From assembly GCA_035457705.1 (NCBI GenBank), contig DATIBD010000054.1:21130-85129 (forward strand): 64,000 nucleotides of DNA, read 5' to 3'. This DNA is from DASPGQ01 sp035457705 (lineage in GTDB: Bacteria; Acidobacteriota; Vicinamibacteria; Marinacidobacterales; SMYC01). Positions 15,144 through 24,129 of the stretch are shown here, piece by piece. Below the pieces are notes generated by a model. That model made no database searches. It was given only the letters and a program-made list of their open reading frames with translations, and was not told the origin of the DNA. The first letter of the stretch is position 1, and every line of letters begins with the position of its first letter. Both the position numbers and the translations under genes were made by a program.

Positions 15144-15905
15144 ATGAAAGTGCAAGTTGTCGGCTGCTCGGGTGGGAGCGTAAGAGGTCGTTTTCTTTCC
15201 TGCTTTGTGGTGAACGAAGAGATCGCGCTGGATGCCGGTGGTCTCACCGGACCGCTCACATTAGAAGAGCAGCTCCGTGTCAGCCACGTCATCGTCACTC
15301 ACACACATCTCGATCACAACTGCGGCCTTCCGTTTCTGGTAGAGAATGCATTCGGTCGGATGGACGAACCGATCACCGTCTACGGAATTCCCGCGGTCGT
15401 GCAGAGCCTCCAAGCCCACATGTTCAACGACGTCATGTGGCCTGACTTCACCAAACTCCCGAGCCCTCACCGACCGACCATGCGTTTCGAGCCAATCGAG
15501 GTGGAAAGGACGTTTCGCATCGACGGCCTCTCCTTCACCCCAATCGAGGTGGAGCATCTCATACCCACGGTGGGGGTGCTGGTAGAGGACGAGGATGGCG
15601 CGATCCTCTACACGAGCGATACGGGCCCCACCGATCGCGTATGGGAAGTGGCCTCTTCTCATCCACGCCTGAAGTGCGTCATCACCGAGGTGTCTTTTTC
15701 GAACGACGACGACGAGCTTGCCAAGTTGAGTGGCCATATGACGCCGAGCATTCTTGCCTCCGAGCTAACCAAGCTCCACCGTGACGTTCCCGTGCTCATC
15801 ACCCACACCAAGCCCAACCACGTTCCAAGAATCGAACGGGAGCTCCGCGAGCTCGGGCTGAGGCACGTCGAGCTCATCGAGCAGGGTAAGATTTACCAGT
15901 TCTAG
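15144..15905 (+). CDS. Metallo-beta-lactamase-fold cyclic nucleotide phosphodiesterase-like protein
   Basis: The 253-residue cytosolic protein has an MBL fold with the metal-binding THTHLDHNCGLPF motif (HxHxDH, near residue 60), a second histidine in IEVEHLIPTVGVLV, the aspartate of LYTSDTGPTDRVW and a late THTKPNH. The layout is that of class II 3',5'-cyclic nucleotide phosphodiesterases (CpdP-like), so cAMP or a related cyclic nucleotide is a reasonable substrate guess. AGAGG lies 8 nt before the ATG; an in-frame GTG at 15123 is less likely. ftsX starts 6 nt after the stop, suggesting co-transcription. Confidence 0.82.
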   Translation: MKVQVVGCSGGSVRGRFLSCFVVNEEIALDAGGLTGPLTLEEQLRVSHVIVTHTHLDHNCGLPFLVENAFGRMDEPITVYGIPAVVQSLQAHMFNDVMWPDFTKLPSPHRPTMRFEPIEVERTFRIDGLSFTPIEVEHLIPTVGVLVEDEDGAILYTSDTGPTDRVWEVASSHPRLKCVITEVSFSNDDDELAKLSGHMTPSILASELTKLHRDVPVLITHTKPNHVPRIERELRELGLRHVELIEQGKIYQF

Positions 15906-15911
15906 CCAGGG

Positions 15912-16820
15912 ATGAAGTTTCTCCAAACGTTCGGCTACTCTCTAGAGGAAGCCTTCGTGGAGCTTTGGCGCAATCGTCTCGTCAATTTCGTGTCGGTTCT
16001 CACGATCGCGATCTCGCTCTTCATCCTGGGCATCTTTCTGTCGGTCTCCGCCAACCTGGAAGCTCTCGTCTCCGAGTGGGCCAGCCGTGTTCAGCTCACG
16101 CTCTACCTCGACGAGAACGTGGTGCCGGAAAGCGAGGCGCATCTATCGAGCCTGCTCGAGAAGAGCCCCGAGGTCGAGTCCTTCCAGCACGTCTCGAAGC
16201 AGGAGGCGATGGAACGGTTTCGGTCTTACTTCCCCGAGCTGGAAGCGCTGCCCGATCTCCTCGACGAGAACCCACTCCCCGCTTCGTTCGAGGTGAGCCT
16301 GTCGGCCGCCTATCGAAACGCGGCACAGGTGCGAGCCCTGGCGACGAGATTCGGGTCGGTCGAAGGGGTCGCCGAAGTCGATTACGACCTGCTATGGGTC
16401 GAGAGGCTCACGACAGTGATCGAGCTCATGCGAGTCGTCGGCCTGGCGGTCGGTGGCGCACTCGTCGTCGCCTCGATGTTCACGATCTTCAACGTCATCA
16501 AGCTCACCGTCTACGGTCGGCAGGAAGAGATCGGAATCATGCGGTTGGTCGGGGCGACCCGCGGGTATATACGAGGCCCTTTTCTCGTGGAGGGCGTGCT
16601 GCAAGGTGGCCTGGGAAGCGCCCTGGCTCTCGGCCTTCTCTACCTCTGCCACCAATTGCTGTTCGTGGAGGCACTGCGGCGGTCTCAGCTCCTGCCGGCG
16701 GCCGATTGGATTCGCTTCGCTCCACCAAGTGCCTGGGCAGCCATCCTCCTCGGCGGCATGGGAGTGGGATTCGTCGGGAGCTTGCTTTCGGTGAGAAAGT
16801 TCCTTTCGAGCCCCGTCTAG
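15912..16820 (+). CDS. ftsX: Cell division protein FtsX
   Basis: The 302-residue inner-membrane protein has the FtsX plan: one membrane segment near residues 24-45 (VNFVSVLTIAISLFILGIFL), an extracellular PLD-like domain with VQLTLYLDENV and the conserved NPLPASFEV (about 117-125), then three membrane segments (about 180-205, 226-245 and 275-295) with GRQEEIGIMRLVGATRGYIRGPF between them. FtsX relays FtsE ATP hydrolysis to periplasmic amidase activation. Unusually, ftsE is not upstream on the same strand; it lies immediately downstream, facing ftsX. Confidence 0.93.
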   Translation: MKFLQTFGYSLEEAFVELWRNRLVNFVSVLTIAISLFILGIFLSVSANLEALVSEWASRVQLTLYLDENVVPESEAHLSSLLEKSPEVESFQHVSKQEAMERFRSYFPELEALPDLLDENPLPASFEVSLSAAYRNAAQVRALATRFGSVEGVAEVDYDLLWVERLTTVIELMRVVGLAVGGALVVASMFTIFNVIKLTVYGRQEEIGIMRLVGATRGYIRGPFLVEGVLQGGLGSALALGLLYLCHQLLFVEALRRSQLLPAADWIRFAPPSAWAAILLGGMGVGFVGSLLSVRKFLSSPV

Positions 16821-16851
16821 CCGCGCTGAGAGAGCGATCCGTGCCTCCGCC

Positions 16852-17508
16852 TCACGACTCTACGAGGCGTCCTTTCTCCAGACATATGACGCGCTTGCCC
16901 ATCCGGTTGATGAGATCGCGATCGTGCGTGGCGACCAGCACCGTCGTACCGCGAGCGTTGATCTCTTGAAAGAGGGACATGATCTCGACAGCCAGGTCGG
17001 GATCTAGATTTCCCGTGGGCTCGTCAGCCAGAAGGAGCACGGGCTCGTTTATGAGCGCTCGAGCGATGGCGACTCGCTGTTGCTCTCCTCCTGAGAGCTG
17101 CAGCGGATAGGTGTGGAGCTTGTGGTGCAGGCTGACTTGTTTCAGAATTTGAAAAGCTCGTCTTTTTCTTTCGGACTTGGCCACGCCCAGCACGCGGAGG
17201 ACGAAGGCGACGTTCTCGAATACCGTCTTGCGCCTGAGTAGCTTGAAATCCTGGAACACCACGCCGATGTCGCGCCTGAGAAACGGAATCTTGGCCTCGG
17301 GAATCGCGGAGACATTCCTTCCATTGACCAGGATCTGGCCCTGGGTGGGCGTTTCCTCGCGAAAGATCAGCTTGAGAAAGGTCGTCTTGCCCGCTCCGCT
17401 CGGACCGGTCAGGAAAACGAACTCACCTTTGTCGATCTCGAGCGTGATGTCGCTGAGAGCTTGATTGTCACGGCCGTATTGCATCGATACGTGAAAAGTC
17501 TGAATCAT
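16852..17508 (-). CDS. ftsE: Cell division ATP-binding protein FtsE
   Basis: The 218-residue ABC ATPase carries Walker A GPSGAGKTTFLKL (about 37-49), the Q-loop in VVFQDFKLL, the LSGGEQQRVAIARAL signature (about 138-152), Walker B VLLLADEPTGNLD and the switch His in VATHDRDL. The FtsE-typical MIQTFHVSMQYG start and length match. Its ATG overlaps the gatB stop (ATGA), so it is the third gene of an overlapping acyl-CoA ligase-gatB-ftsE operon. It faces ftsX with only 31 nt between stop codons, which is not the usual ftsEX operon. Confidence 0.93.
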   Translation of the reverse strand: MIQTFHVSMQYGRDNQALSDITLEIDKGEFVFLTGPSGAGKTTFLKLIFREETPTQGQILVNGRNVSAIPEAKIPFLRRDIGVVFQDFKLLRRKTVFENVAFVLRVLGVAKSERKRRAFQILKQVSLHHKLHTYPLQLSGGEQQRVAIARALINEPVLLLADEPTGNLDPDLAVEIMSLFQEINARGTTVLVATHDRDLINRMGKRVICLEKGRLVES

Positions 17509-18941
17509 TCCTCGACCAGCATCTTCAGAAGCAGTTCGCGCGCGAGCTTGGGATTTGCCTTGCCCTGGGAAAGCTTCATGACCTGGCCGACCAAGAAGCC
17601 GAGCACCTTCTGCCGTCCCTCTCGATATTCATCGGCCTGCTTCTTGTGCTGCTCGAGCACTCGTCGAACCCAGGGCTCGAGAGCTCGGGAGTCGGATATC
17701 TGGGTCAGGCCCGAGCGCTCGACGATCACTTCCGGGTCACTACCCGAAGCGAACATCTCGTCGAAGACCTCCTTGGCGGCTTGGCCGCTGATCTTTCCTT
17801 CGTCCACGAGGCGGATCAGCCTCCCCAGCGCTTCGCCGTCGATGGCCAGCGCGGAGATATCCGTGCCCGTTTCCTTGGTCTTGCGCAGAAGCTCGGTCAT
17901 GACCCAGTTGCTTGCAGCTTTCGGGTTGTTCGACGCCCTTGCGGTCTTCTCGAAGAACTCGGCGAGCTCGCGAGTGCTGGTCAGAAGGCTTGTGTCGTAG
18001 GACGGAAGCCCATATTCCACGGCGAACCGCTCACGTTTTGATGCCGGGAGCTCGGGAAGGGCTCTCTCGATTTCGTCCAGAAACTCACGCTCGAGCTTCA
18101 GTGGTGGAAGGTCGGGGTCAGGGAAATATCGATAGTCGTGAGCTTCTTCCTTGCTCCTCATCGACACGGTCCGTTCGGACGCGGCGTCGTAGAGCCGAGT
18201 CTCCTGGTGCACCGATTGGCCCGATTCCAACACCGCGATCTGGCGGTCTACCTCGTAGGTGAGGGCGCGGAAAAGGAAACGAAACGAGTTCAGATTCTTG
18301 ACCTCGACCTTTGTGCCGAGTGCCGAAGTCCCCTCGCGACGCACGGAGACGTTGGCGTCGAAGCGAAAGTTGCCCTTTTCCATGTCAGCGTCCGACGTCT
18401 CCGTGTACTCCAGAATCTCTTTGAGTGCTCGAGCGTAGGCCACCGCCTCGTCCGGGCTCGACAGACCCGGCTCGCTGACGATCTCGATGAGCGGGACGCC
18501 ACTTCGGTTGAAGTCGATTGCGCTCTTCGTTTCCGCATCGGAGAAGCCTTCATGGAGGAGTTTTCCAGCATCTTCTTCGATGTGGATGCGCTCGATGCGG
18601 GTCCGCTTCGATTCGATCGAGATGCAGCCGTTCGTCGCCAGAGGACGATCGTACTGCGAGATCTGGTAGCCCTTGGGGAGATCCGGGTAGAAGTAGTTCT
18701 TACGCGCGAACACAGACTCCACGTGGATCTGGCAGCCCACTGCCAGGGCCATCCGTGTTGCGAGGCGCACGGCGATGCGGTTCAGCACCGGAAGGGCCCC
18801 GGGAAGACCGAGGCAAACAGGGCAGACGTTCGTATTCGGTGGGTCCCCGAACCGAGCGGGGCATCCACAGAAGAGCTTGGTCCGGGTCAGCAGCTGGGCG
18901 TGACACTCGAGCCCGATGACGGTCTCGTAGGCTTCGCTCAC
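17505..18941 (-). CDS. gatB: Aspartyl/glutamyl-tRNA amidotransferase subunit B
   Basis: The 478-residue GatB binds mischarged Glu-tRNA-Gln or Asp-tRNA-Asn and works with GatA and GatC to amidate it. It starts VSEAYETVIGLECHAQL, followed by the zinc-binding FCGCPARFGDPPNTNVCPVC (about 28-48), ARKNYFYPDLPKGYQISQYD and HIEEDAGKL, and ends in the YqeY-like helical tail domain from about 330. The GTG start overlaps the acyl-CoA ligase stop (GTGA), giving the normal length. A longer in-frame extension upstream is only a shadow of that ligase gene. gatA and gatC are not in the window. Confidence 0.95.
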   Translation of the reverse strand: MSEAYETVIGLECHAQLLTRTKLFCGCPARFGDPPNTNVCPVCLGLPGALPVLNRIAVRLATRMALAVGCQIHVESVFARKNYFYPDLPKGYQISQYDRPLATNGCISIESKRTRIERIHIEEDAGKLLHEGFSDAETKSAIDFNRSGVPLIEIVSEPGLSSPDEAVAYARALKEILEYTETSDADMEKGNFRFDANVSVRREGTSALGTKVEVKNLNSFRFLFRALTYEVDRQIAVLESGQSVHQETRLYDAASERTVSMRSKEEAHDYRYFPDPDLPPLKLEREFLDEIERALPELPASKRERFAVEYGLPSYDTSLLTSTRELAEFFEKTARASNNPKAASNWVMTELLRKTKETGTDISALAIDGEALGRLIRLVDEGKISGQAAKEVFDEMFASGSDPEVIVERSGLTQISDSRALEPWVRRVLEQHKKQADEYREGRQKVLGFLVGQVMKLSQGKANPKLARELLLKMLVEE

Positions 18942-20740
18942 GTGATGGCGCGCTCCGACTCGCCGTAGAGCTCGTCGATCAGGTGTTTGTAGCGCGATTC
19001 GACCACGGACCGCTTCACCTTCATCGTGGGGGTCAGCTCTCCTCCCTCGATAGAGAACTCTTGGGCGAGCACGTAGACCTTTTTGATCTTCTCGTGCTGG
19101 GGTAGCTGGTTGCATTGACTTGCGACCTGCTCGTTGAAGAGCTCTCGAACTTTGGGATGGGACGCCATCTCGTGGCGGTCGCTCGACGGCAGCGCGTTCT
19201 CGCGGCACCAGGCAGTCAGCCTCTCGAAGTCCGGAACCACGAGAGCCGAGGGAAAACGACGTCGGTTTCCCACCACGACAACCTCGGCGATGAAGGCGTT
19301 CGTCTTGAGGAGACCCTCGATGGGCTGGGGAGCGATATTCTTTCCTCCGGAAGTGATGATGATGTCCTTCTTGCGATCGGTGATGCGGAGGAAGCCGTCA
19401 CTCGAGAGCTCACCGATGTCGCCGGTGTGAAGGAAGCCACGCGCGTCGACGGTTTCGCGGGAGGCTTCTTCCTGCCCCCAATAGCCTTTCATGACGTTCG
19501 GTCCCCGCACGAAGATTTCCCCGTCCTCGGCGATCTCGACCTCGACGCCGGGAATGACTTGACCCACCGTACCGAAACGGATGCGGTCGGGATGGTTCAC
19601 CGAGATTACCGGTGAGGTTTCGGTCAGACCGTACCCTTCCAGTATGGTGATCCCCGCAGCCCAGAAGAACTTCGCGATCTCCGTTGGGAGTGGAGCGGAG
19701 CCGGATACGAAGAATCGCAGCCTTCCTCCGAGCCTCCGATGGAGCTTCCCGAAGACGAGTGCCGTCGCCATCTTGTATTTGAGCGCGAGCCCCGGTGGCG
19801 CGCTCTCGCGGCGAAGCCGAAACTCGCCGTGCGCCGTGCCGGTGGCCACCGCCCAGTGGAAGATTCTCTTTTTCACCGCGCTGCTTTGTTCCACTGATTC
19901 AGTCACTCTCGCGTAGAGCTTCTCGTAGAATCGAGGAACCATCGTCATGACCGTCGGGCGGATCTCGCCAATGTTCTCCACCACGTGCTCCAGACTCTGA
20001 GCGATGGCGACCGAAGCCCCCGCGGCGGGAAAGAGGTAATGCGCGACCATGCGCTCGAAAACATGGCAATAAGGCAGGGCCGAAAGGGCGACGTCATCTC
20101 TTCCGACGGGAAGGACCTCGAGGCTCGCCTTCACGTTGGAGACGAAGTTTGCCTGGGTGAGCATCACGCCTTTCGGCTCACCCGTAGTACCCGAGGTGTA
20201 GATGATGCTGGCAAGGTCGTCCGCGGTTACTTCCGTTCCGAGCTTCGCCGCCAGCTCGGGATCGGATTGCTCTAACTCGCGTCCTTTCTCTTCCAGGGAC
20301 GATATCGCGACGGCGTCGCCCAGGGGAGCGTCGAGGCTGATGATCCGTTCGACCTTGGTGAGGCTCGATCGCACGCCAGCGATTTTCTCCTGCTGCCCGC
20401 GATCCGAGACCACGACGAGCCGCGCTCCTGAATCGCGCACGATGTAGGAGACCTGCGCACCCGGAAGCGTCGCGTAGAGTGGGACGTTCGCGGCTCCGAG
20501 AATCTGCAAAGCCGCGTCCACCAGGAACCACTCGTGACGATTCTCCGACAGAAGGGCAACGCGATCACCGCGGCGGATCCCGATCCCGTGAAATCCAAGC
20601 GCCAAGCGCCTCGACCGCAAAAGCCATTCGGCCGAGGAGACTCGATGCCAAGAGCCGCCCTTCTTGAACATCAGGGCGTCAGGCTTCTGGTAGGTTTCGG
20701 CTGCCCAAGCGAGAAGTTGATTGAGCGTCTCGAACTCCAT
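18938..20740 (-). CDS. Long-chain fatty-acid--CoA ligase (AMP-binding)
   Basis: The 600-residue enzyme activates a long-chain fatty acid to its acyl-CoA via an acyl-adenylate. The P-loop YTSGTTGEPKGVMLT is near residues 180-195, the adenylate-binding EGYGLTETSPV near 365, and the TGDIGELSSDGFLRITDRKK hinge region near 440-460. The KDIIITSGGKNIAPQPIE sequence and the long C-terminus are typical of FAA1/FadD15-like synthetases. A GAGGTG sequence precedes the ATG. It is first in an overlapping operon with gatB and ftsE and is divergent from folK. Confidence 0.93.
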   Translation of the reverse strand: MEFETLNQLLAWAAETYQKPDALMFKKGGSWHRVSSAEWLLRSRRLALGFHGIGIRRGDRVALLSENRHEWFLVDAALQILGAANVPLYATLPGAQVSYIVRDSGARLVVVSDRGQQEKIAGVRSSLTKVERIISLDAPLGDAVAISSLEEKGRELEQSDPELAAKLGTEVTADDLASIIYTSGTTGEPKGVMLTQANFVSNVKASLEVLPVGRDDVALSALPYCHVFERMVAHYLFPAAGASVAIAQSLEHVVENIGEIRPTVMTMVPRFYEKLYARVTESVEQSSAVKKRIFHWAVATGTAHGEFRLRRESAPPGLALKYKMATALVFGKLHRRLGGRLRFFVSGSAPLPTEIAKFFWAAGITILEGYGLTETSPVISVNHPDRIRFGTVGQVIPGVEVEIAEDGEIFVRGPNVMKGYWGQEEASRETVDARGFLHTGDIGELSSDGFLRITDRKKDIIITSGGKNIAPQPIEGLLKTNAFIAEVVVVGNRRRFPSALVVPDFERLTAWCRENALPSSDRHEMASHPKVRELFNEQVASQCNQLPQHEKIKKVYVLAQEFSIEGGELTPTMKVKRSVVESRYKHLIDELYGESERAIT

Positions 20741-20819
20741 GAGTCACCTCGGGTTGCGCCGGATGTTAGCACAGGCCGCAGCGCCGCTGAGTCGGCCGGA
20801 GCCATTGGTATAATCGCGC

Positions 20820-21314
20820 GTGTCGCGTTGCGATTCGTTTTTCATCGGACTCGGCTCTAACCTCGACGATCCGGAGGCTCAACTGGATCGTGCGCTGCGA
20901 TCGCTCCAGCTAGCAAATGTCGAGGTGTGCCAGACCTCTAGCCGGTACCGCACGGAGCCCGTCGGGGGGCCCCCTCAGCCCTGGTTCTTGAACCAGGTGG
21001 CCCGCGTCCGATTCGTCGATACGCCCTTGGCCCTGCTGCGCTTATGCCAATCGATCGAGCGGCGCCAAGGGCGCGAGCGCAGACTTATGAACGGCCCCAG
21101 AACGCTGGACGTGGACTTGCTTTTGTCCGGAGACCTGGTTCTCGATTCACCGGCATTGAGACTCCCTCATCCAAGGCTCCCCGAACGACGGTTCGTGCTC
21201 GTTCCCCTGGTCGAGATCGCGCCACGGATGATCGACCCGCGCTCGGGGCTTTGCCTGGAAGCGCTGCTCCGCCGTTGCGAGGATAGAAGCGTGGTCGAGC
21301 GCGTCGGAGCTTGA
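20820..21314 (+). CDS. folK: 2-amino-4-hydroxy-6-hydroxymethyldihydropteridine diphosphokinase
   Basis: The 164-residue HPPK transfers pyrophosphate from ATP to the pterin precursor of folate. Recognisable motifs are FFIGLGSNLDDPEAQL at the start, SSRYRTEPVGGPPQPWFLNQV (about 40-60), RRLMNGPRTLDVDLLLSGD (about 89-107, pterin and Mg sites) and PHPRLPERRFVLVPLVEIAP. The start is GTG, with TATAAT ending 6 nt upstream and no ribosome site, suggesting a leaderless transcript. The next gene starts 6 nt after its stop. Confidence 0.94.
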   Translation: MSRCDSFFIGLGSNLDDPEAQLDRALRSLQLANVEVCQTSSRYRTEPVGGPPQPWFLNQVARVRFVDTPLALLRLCQSIERRQGRERRLMNGPRTLDVDLLLSGDLVLDSPALRLPHPRLPERRFVLVPLVEIAPRMIDPRSGLCLEALLRRCEDRSVVERVGA

Positions 21315-21319
21315 GAGAC

Positions 21320-21943
21320 ATGCGGTTTCGCTATATCGCGATCGAAGGCCCGCCGGGGCTCGGCAAGACGGGCCTGGCGCGGCGGCTCTCCGAGAAGCTC
21401 GAGGGCGAAAGCGTCCTCGATGACGAGCTCAACCCGTTCTTCGACGATTTCCTCGCTGGGCGTTCGGGTGCGGCGTTTCAGGCCCAGGTATTCTACTTGA
21501 TGAACCGTTACCTGAAGCTCAGCCGCCTGTCGCAGAGAGAGCTCTTCAAAGGAGTAGAGATTGCTGATTTCATAATGGCGAAAGACCGGATTTATGCCTA
21601 CCTGAACCTGGATGACACCGAGCTGATGCTCTACGAGAAGATTTACCCTACGATTGCGGCGACCGTCCCCGCGCCGGAGATGGTGATCTACCTGCAGGCG
21701 CCGGCGAGTACTCTACTCAAGAGGCTGCGACGCGGAGCCACGAGAGTCCCGGACGACGAAGCGGTGCGCGAGATCGTCCGGGCCTACGACTACTTTTTTT
21801 TTCACTACTCGGCGACACCCCTTCTGATCGTGAACTGCTCGGAAGTCGATTTCGCGCGGCCGGAGACGAAGCTCGACGATTTGATCGCGGAGATCGGGCT
21901 CATGTCCGGTGGGACCCGCTACTTCGTGCCGACGGCGGGGTGA
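21320..21943 (+). CDS. Deoxynucleoside kinase family protein
   Basis: The 207-residue cytosolic kinase has a P-loop EGPPGLGKTGLARRL at residues 8-22, followed by FYLMNRYLKLSRLSQRELF, the DFIMAKDRIYAYLNL motif (about 80-95, where dNKs have an xKDRxxF-like segment), and a lid-like LKRLRRGATRVPDD. The family phosphorylates deoxyadenosine/deoxyguanosine or related nucleosides. In many bacteria this gene sits next to folK, as here. I choose the ATG at 21320; a TTG at 21311 would add three residues. Confidence 0.88.
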   Translation: MRFRYIAIEGPPGLGKTGLARRLSEKLEGESVLDDELNPFFDDFLAGRSGAAFQAQVFYLMNRYLKLSRLSQRELFKGVEIADFIMAKDRIYAYLNLDDTELMLYEKIYPTIAATVPAPEMVIYLQAPASTLLKRLRRGATRVPDDEAVREIVRAYDYFFFHYSATPLLIVNCSEVDFARPETKLDDLIAEIGLMSGGTRYFVPTAG

Positions 21944-22070
21944 ATGCTTGCCACCGCTCCCGAGCGCGTGCTAGCCTGTAACCGTCGATTCATTCAAAAC
22001 TCATAGCATTTTGCACCCGCCCATGGGGTTGTCTTGTTTTCGATTGTTCGAGGCAGGAGGAGGTCTAGCC

Positions 22071-22706
22071 ATGAGCAACGTTGCCCAGTCGAAATCGCAC
22101 CCATGGGGAGTTCGCCCCCCTCTCCACCGACGGCAGTATGTCGTCGACAAGCCGTTCCAGGCACGGCTGATAGGAACGCTTATGGCGATCTGGCTCGCCA
22201 ATTCCGCGTTCTTCATGATTGTTCTTTACTTCTTCTACGAGGGACACTTGCAGCGGTTCTACGATCTCGTGCCCAAGCCAGGGCCCGTGCCGCTGCTGAC
22301 GCTTCCGACGCTATATGGCATCACCATCGGGTTCGTGATCGCATTCGGTTTCGTCGTGCTGGCCATCGTGGGTTTGTACATGAGCAACCAGATCGCCGGG
22401 CCTCTCTACCGGGCCAAGCTGAGCATGGATCGCGTTGGCCAGGGAGACTGGAGCTTCAACTTGCGGTTCCGTCAGCGGGATTTCCTCCGGGACTTTCCCG
22501 GCAGCTTCAACGCCATGCTCGCCGGTCTCCGTCAGCAGGCGGAGTCCGAAGTCGACGAGCTCAAGATGATCGAAACCTGTGCGGAGCTCACCGAGGCGAA
22601 GCGGCTCGTGCGGAATCTACGGGAAAGGCGAGAGGCCCAACTAGGACTCCCCACCGGCGAATCCGGTGACCCAGAAGCGGAACCGGTGTCCGCTGCCGTT
22701 CACTGA
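22071..22706 (+). CDS. Membrane protein with two transmembrane helices and HAMP-like domain
   Basis: The 211-residue protein has membrane segments at about 35-57 (LIGTLMAIWLANSAFFMIVLY-like) and 88-112 (GITIGFVIAFGFVVLAIVG), followed by a HAMP-like linker (MSNQIAGPLYRAKLSMDRVG, then RDFPGSFNAMLAGLRQQAE). A charged helical tail follows with no kinase, cyclase or methyl-accepting domain. It may relay a membrane signal to a separate partner such as the Ser/Thr kinase gene 47 bp downstream. AGGAGGAGG about 9 nt upstream supports the ATG at 22071. Confidence 0.78.
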   Translation: MSNVAQSKSHPWGVRPPLHRRQYVVDKPFQARLIGTLMAIWLANSAFFMIVLYFFYEGHLQRFYDLVPKPGPVPLLTLPTLYGITIGFVIAFGFVVLAIVGLYMSNQIAGPLYRAKLSMDRVGQGDWSFNLRFRQRDFLRDFPGSFNAMLAGLRQQAESEVDELKMIETCAELTEAKRLVRNLRERREAQLGLPTGESGDPEAEPVSAAVH

Positions 22707-22753
22707 AGGCTGGGCGTCGGCGGGCTCGGGAGGAAACGAGTAGAATTGTCCAG

Positions 22754-24058
22754 ATGGCCAACAAGGACGGGAACCCCTTCACAAGAGGCGTCAAGTACGA
22801 AGAAGTCCTCGGGGTGGACCGCTCGAAGGTGCACGAGCGAATAAGAAGGCGTGATGAAGCGAAGGCCGGCGAGCCACTCCTGACCTCGACGGATCTCTTC
22901 GGCGACATCATCGAGGGTTTTCGGGACGGCTCGGACGCTTCCCCCGACTCGCGCGAGCCACCCGTCAAACGAGCCGTCATCGAGACCGACACCGACCCTT
23001 ATCCCCGCGCGGTCGAGAGTTATTCGTTGCTCGACGCCGCCTACGCAACATTCGATAACGATCCTCGTTCTCTCGGTGCGACCAAGCGTCGCGAGGAAGC
23101 GTCCGGAACGGCAACCGACGGTAGCACGGATTTCGGGCGTTACCGCCTGTTGGAGCGAATCGCCACCGGAGGGATGGCGGAGGTGTTTCGCGCCAAGCAG
23201 GAAGGGGTCGAAGGTTTCGAGAAGACGGTCGCCGTAAAGAAGATCCTTCCCCATCTCGCATCGAACAAGGGCTTTGTCGAGATGTTCATCGCCGAAGCCA
23301 AGATGGTAGCCTCGCTCTCGCACCCGAATATCGTGCATATCTTCGATCTGGGGAAGATCGGGGAGAGTTATTACATCGCGATGGAGTTCGTCGAGGGGAG
23401 GGATCTGAAGAGCATCCTCACGCGAGCTCGCGACCACGGCTCGCTCATCGGCATAGAGCTGGCAGCACTGGTGGCCAGCAAAGTCGGTGCGGCACTCGAG
23501 GCCGCGCACTCTCACCAGGACCGAAACGGAGTCGAGCTCGGAATCGTCCATCGCGACGTGAGCCCGCAGAACATTCTCGTTTCGAACGACGGTGAGGTCA
23601 AGCTCGCCGATTTTGGGATTGCCAAGGCCGCCTGCAAGGCATCCCATACCGATAGCGGCTCGCTCCGAGGAAAACTGCTCTACATGTCTCCCGAGCAGGC
23701 GTGGGGTCGTCCCGTTGACAAATGCTCGGATCTATTCTCCCTCGGAGCTGTTTTCTTCGAGATGCTCACCGGTCATCTGCTCTTCAGTGGGAACTCGGAG
23801 CTGGGCATTTTGGAAAGGGTGCGTGAGGGCAGGTTTCTTCTTCCATCGTCCCTAAATCCGGCCGTGCCGATCGAGGTCGAGTCCATCGTCACGCGCCTTC
23901 TGCGGAAGGAGCCGAAGGACCGGTATCAAAGCGCTGCGGAAATGCTCGCGGATCTCGATTCTTACTTGCGGCGGCGTCCCGCGGTTGGCCCTAACGAGCT
24001 GAAGCGGTTCGTGGCGCAATTATTCGAGATGAATCCGTCGGGGGGAAGAGCTGTTTGA
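22754..24058 (+). CDS. Serine/threonine protein kinase, cytosolic
   Basis: The 434-residue protein has a disordered, charged N-terminus of about 125 residues and a complete Hanks-type kinase domain from FGRYRLLERIATGGMAEVF (about 130). Catalytic residues are AVKK (ATP lysine), IVHRDVSPQNILVS (catalytic loop), ADFGIAK (DFG) and MSPEQAWGRPVDKCSDLFSL. The HRDVSPQN form is common in myxobacterial and acidobacterial kinases and should be active. Unlike PknB, it has no transmembrane or sensor domain. TAGAAT ends 7 nt before the ATG with no clear ribosome site. Confidence 0.93.
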   Translation: MANKDGNPFTRGVKYEEVLGVDRSKVHERIRRRDEAKAGEPLLTSTDLFGDIIEGFRDGSDASPDSREPPVKRAVIETDTDPYPRAVESYSLLDAAYATFDNDPRSLGATKRREEASGTATDGSTDFGRYRLLERIATGGMAEVFRAKQEGVEGFEKTVAVKKILPHLASNKGFVEMFIAEAKMVASLSHPNIVHIFDLGKIGESYYIAMEFVEGRDLKSILTRARDHGSLIGIELAALVASKVGAALEAAHSHQDRNGVELGIVHRDVSPQNILVSNDGEVKLADFGIAKAACKASHTDSGSLRGKLLYMSPEQAWGRPVDKCSDLFSLGAVFFEMLTGHLLFSGNSELGILERVREGRFLLPSSLNPAVPIEVESIVTRLLRKEPKDRYQSAAEMLADLDSYLRRRPAVGPNELKRFVAQLFEMNPSGGRAV

Positions 24059-24084
24059 GCGCGTTGCCGGCCCGAGCGGCGAGG

Positions 24085-24114
24085 TTGACCGCCGTCCGCT
24101 CCCGCTGCTAGGAT
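24085..24114 (+). promoter_or_regulatory. Promoter for accD-folC
   Basis: TTGACC (24085-24090) and TAGGAT (24109-24114) are spaced by 18 nt, ending 15 nt before the accD ATG. It lies in the 71-bp gap after the kinase gene. Confidence 0.5.
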
Positions 24115-24129
24115 CCCCGCTCCTGAGAC

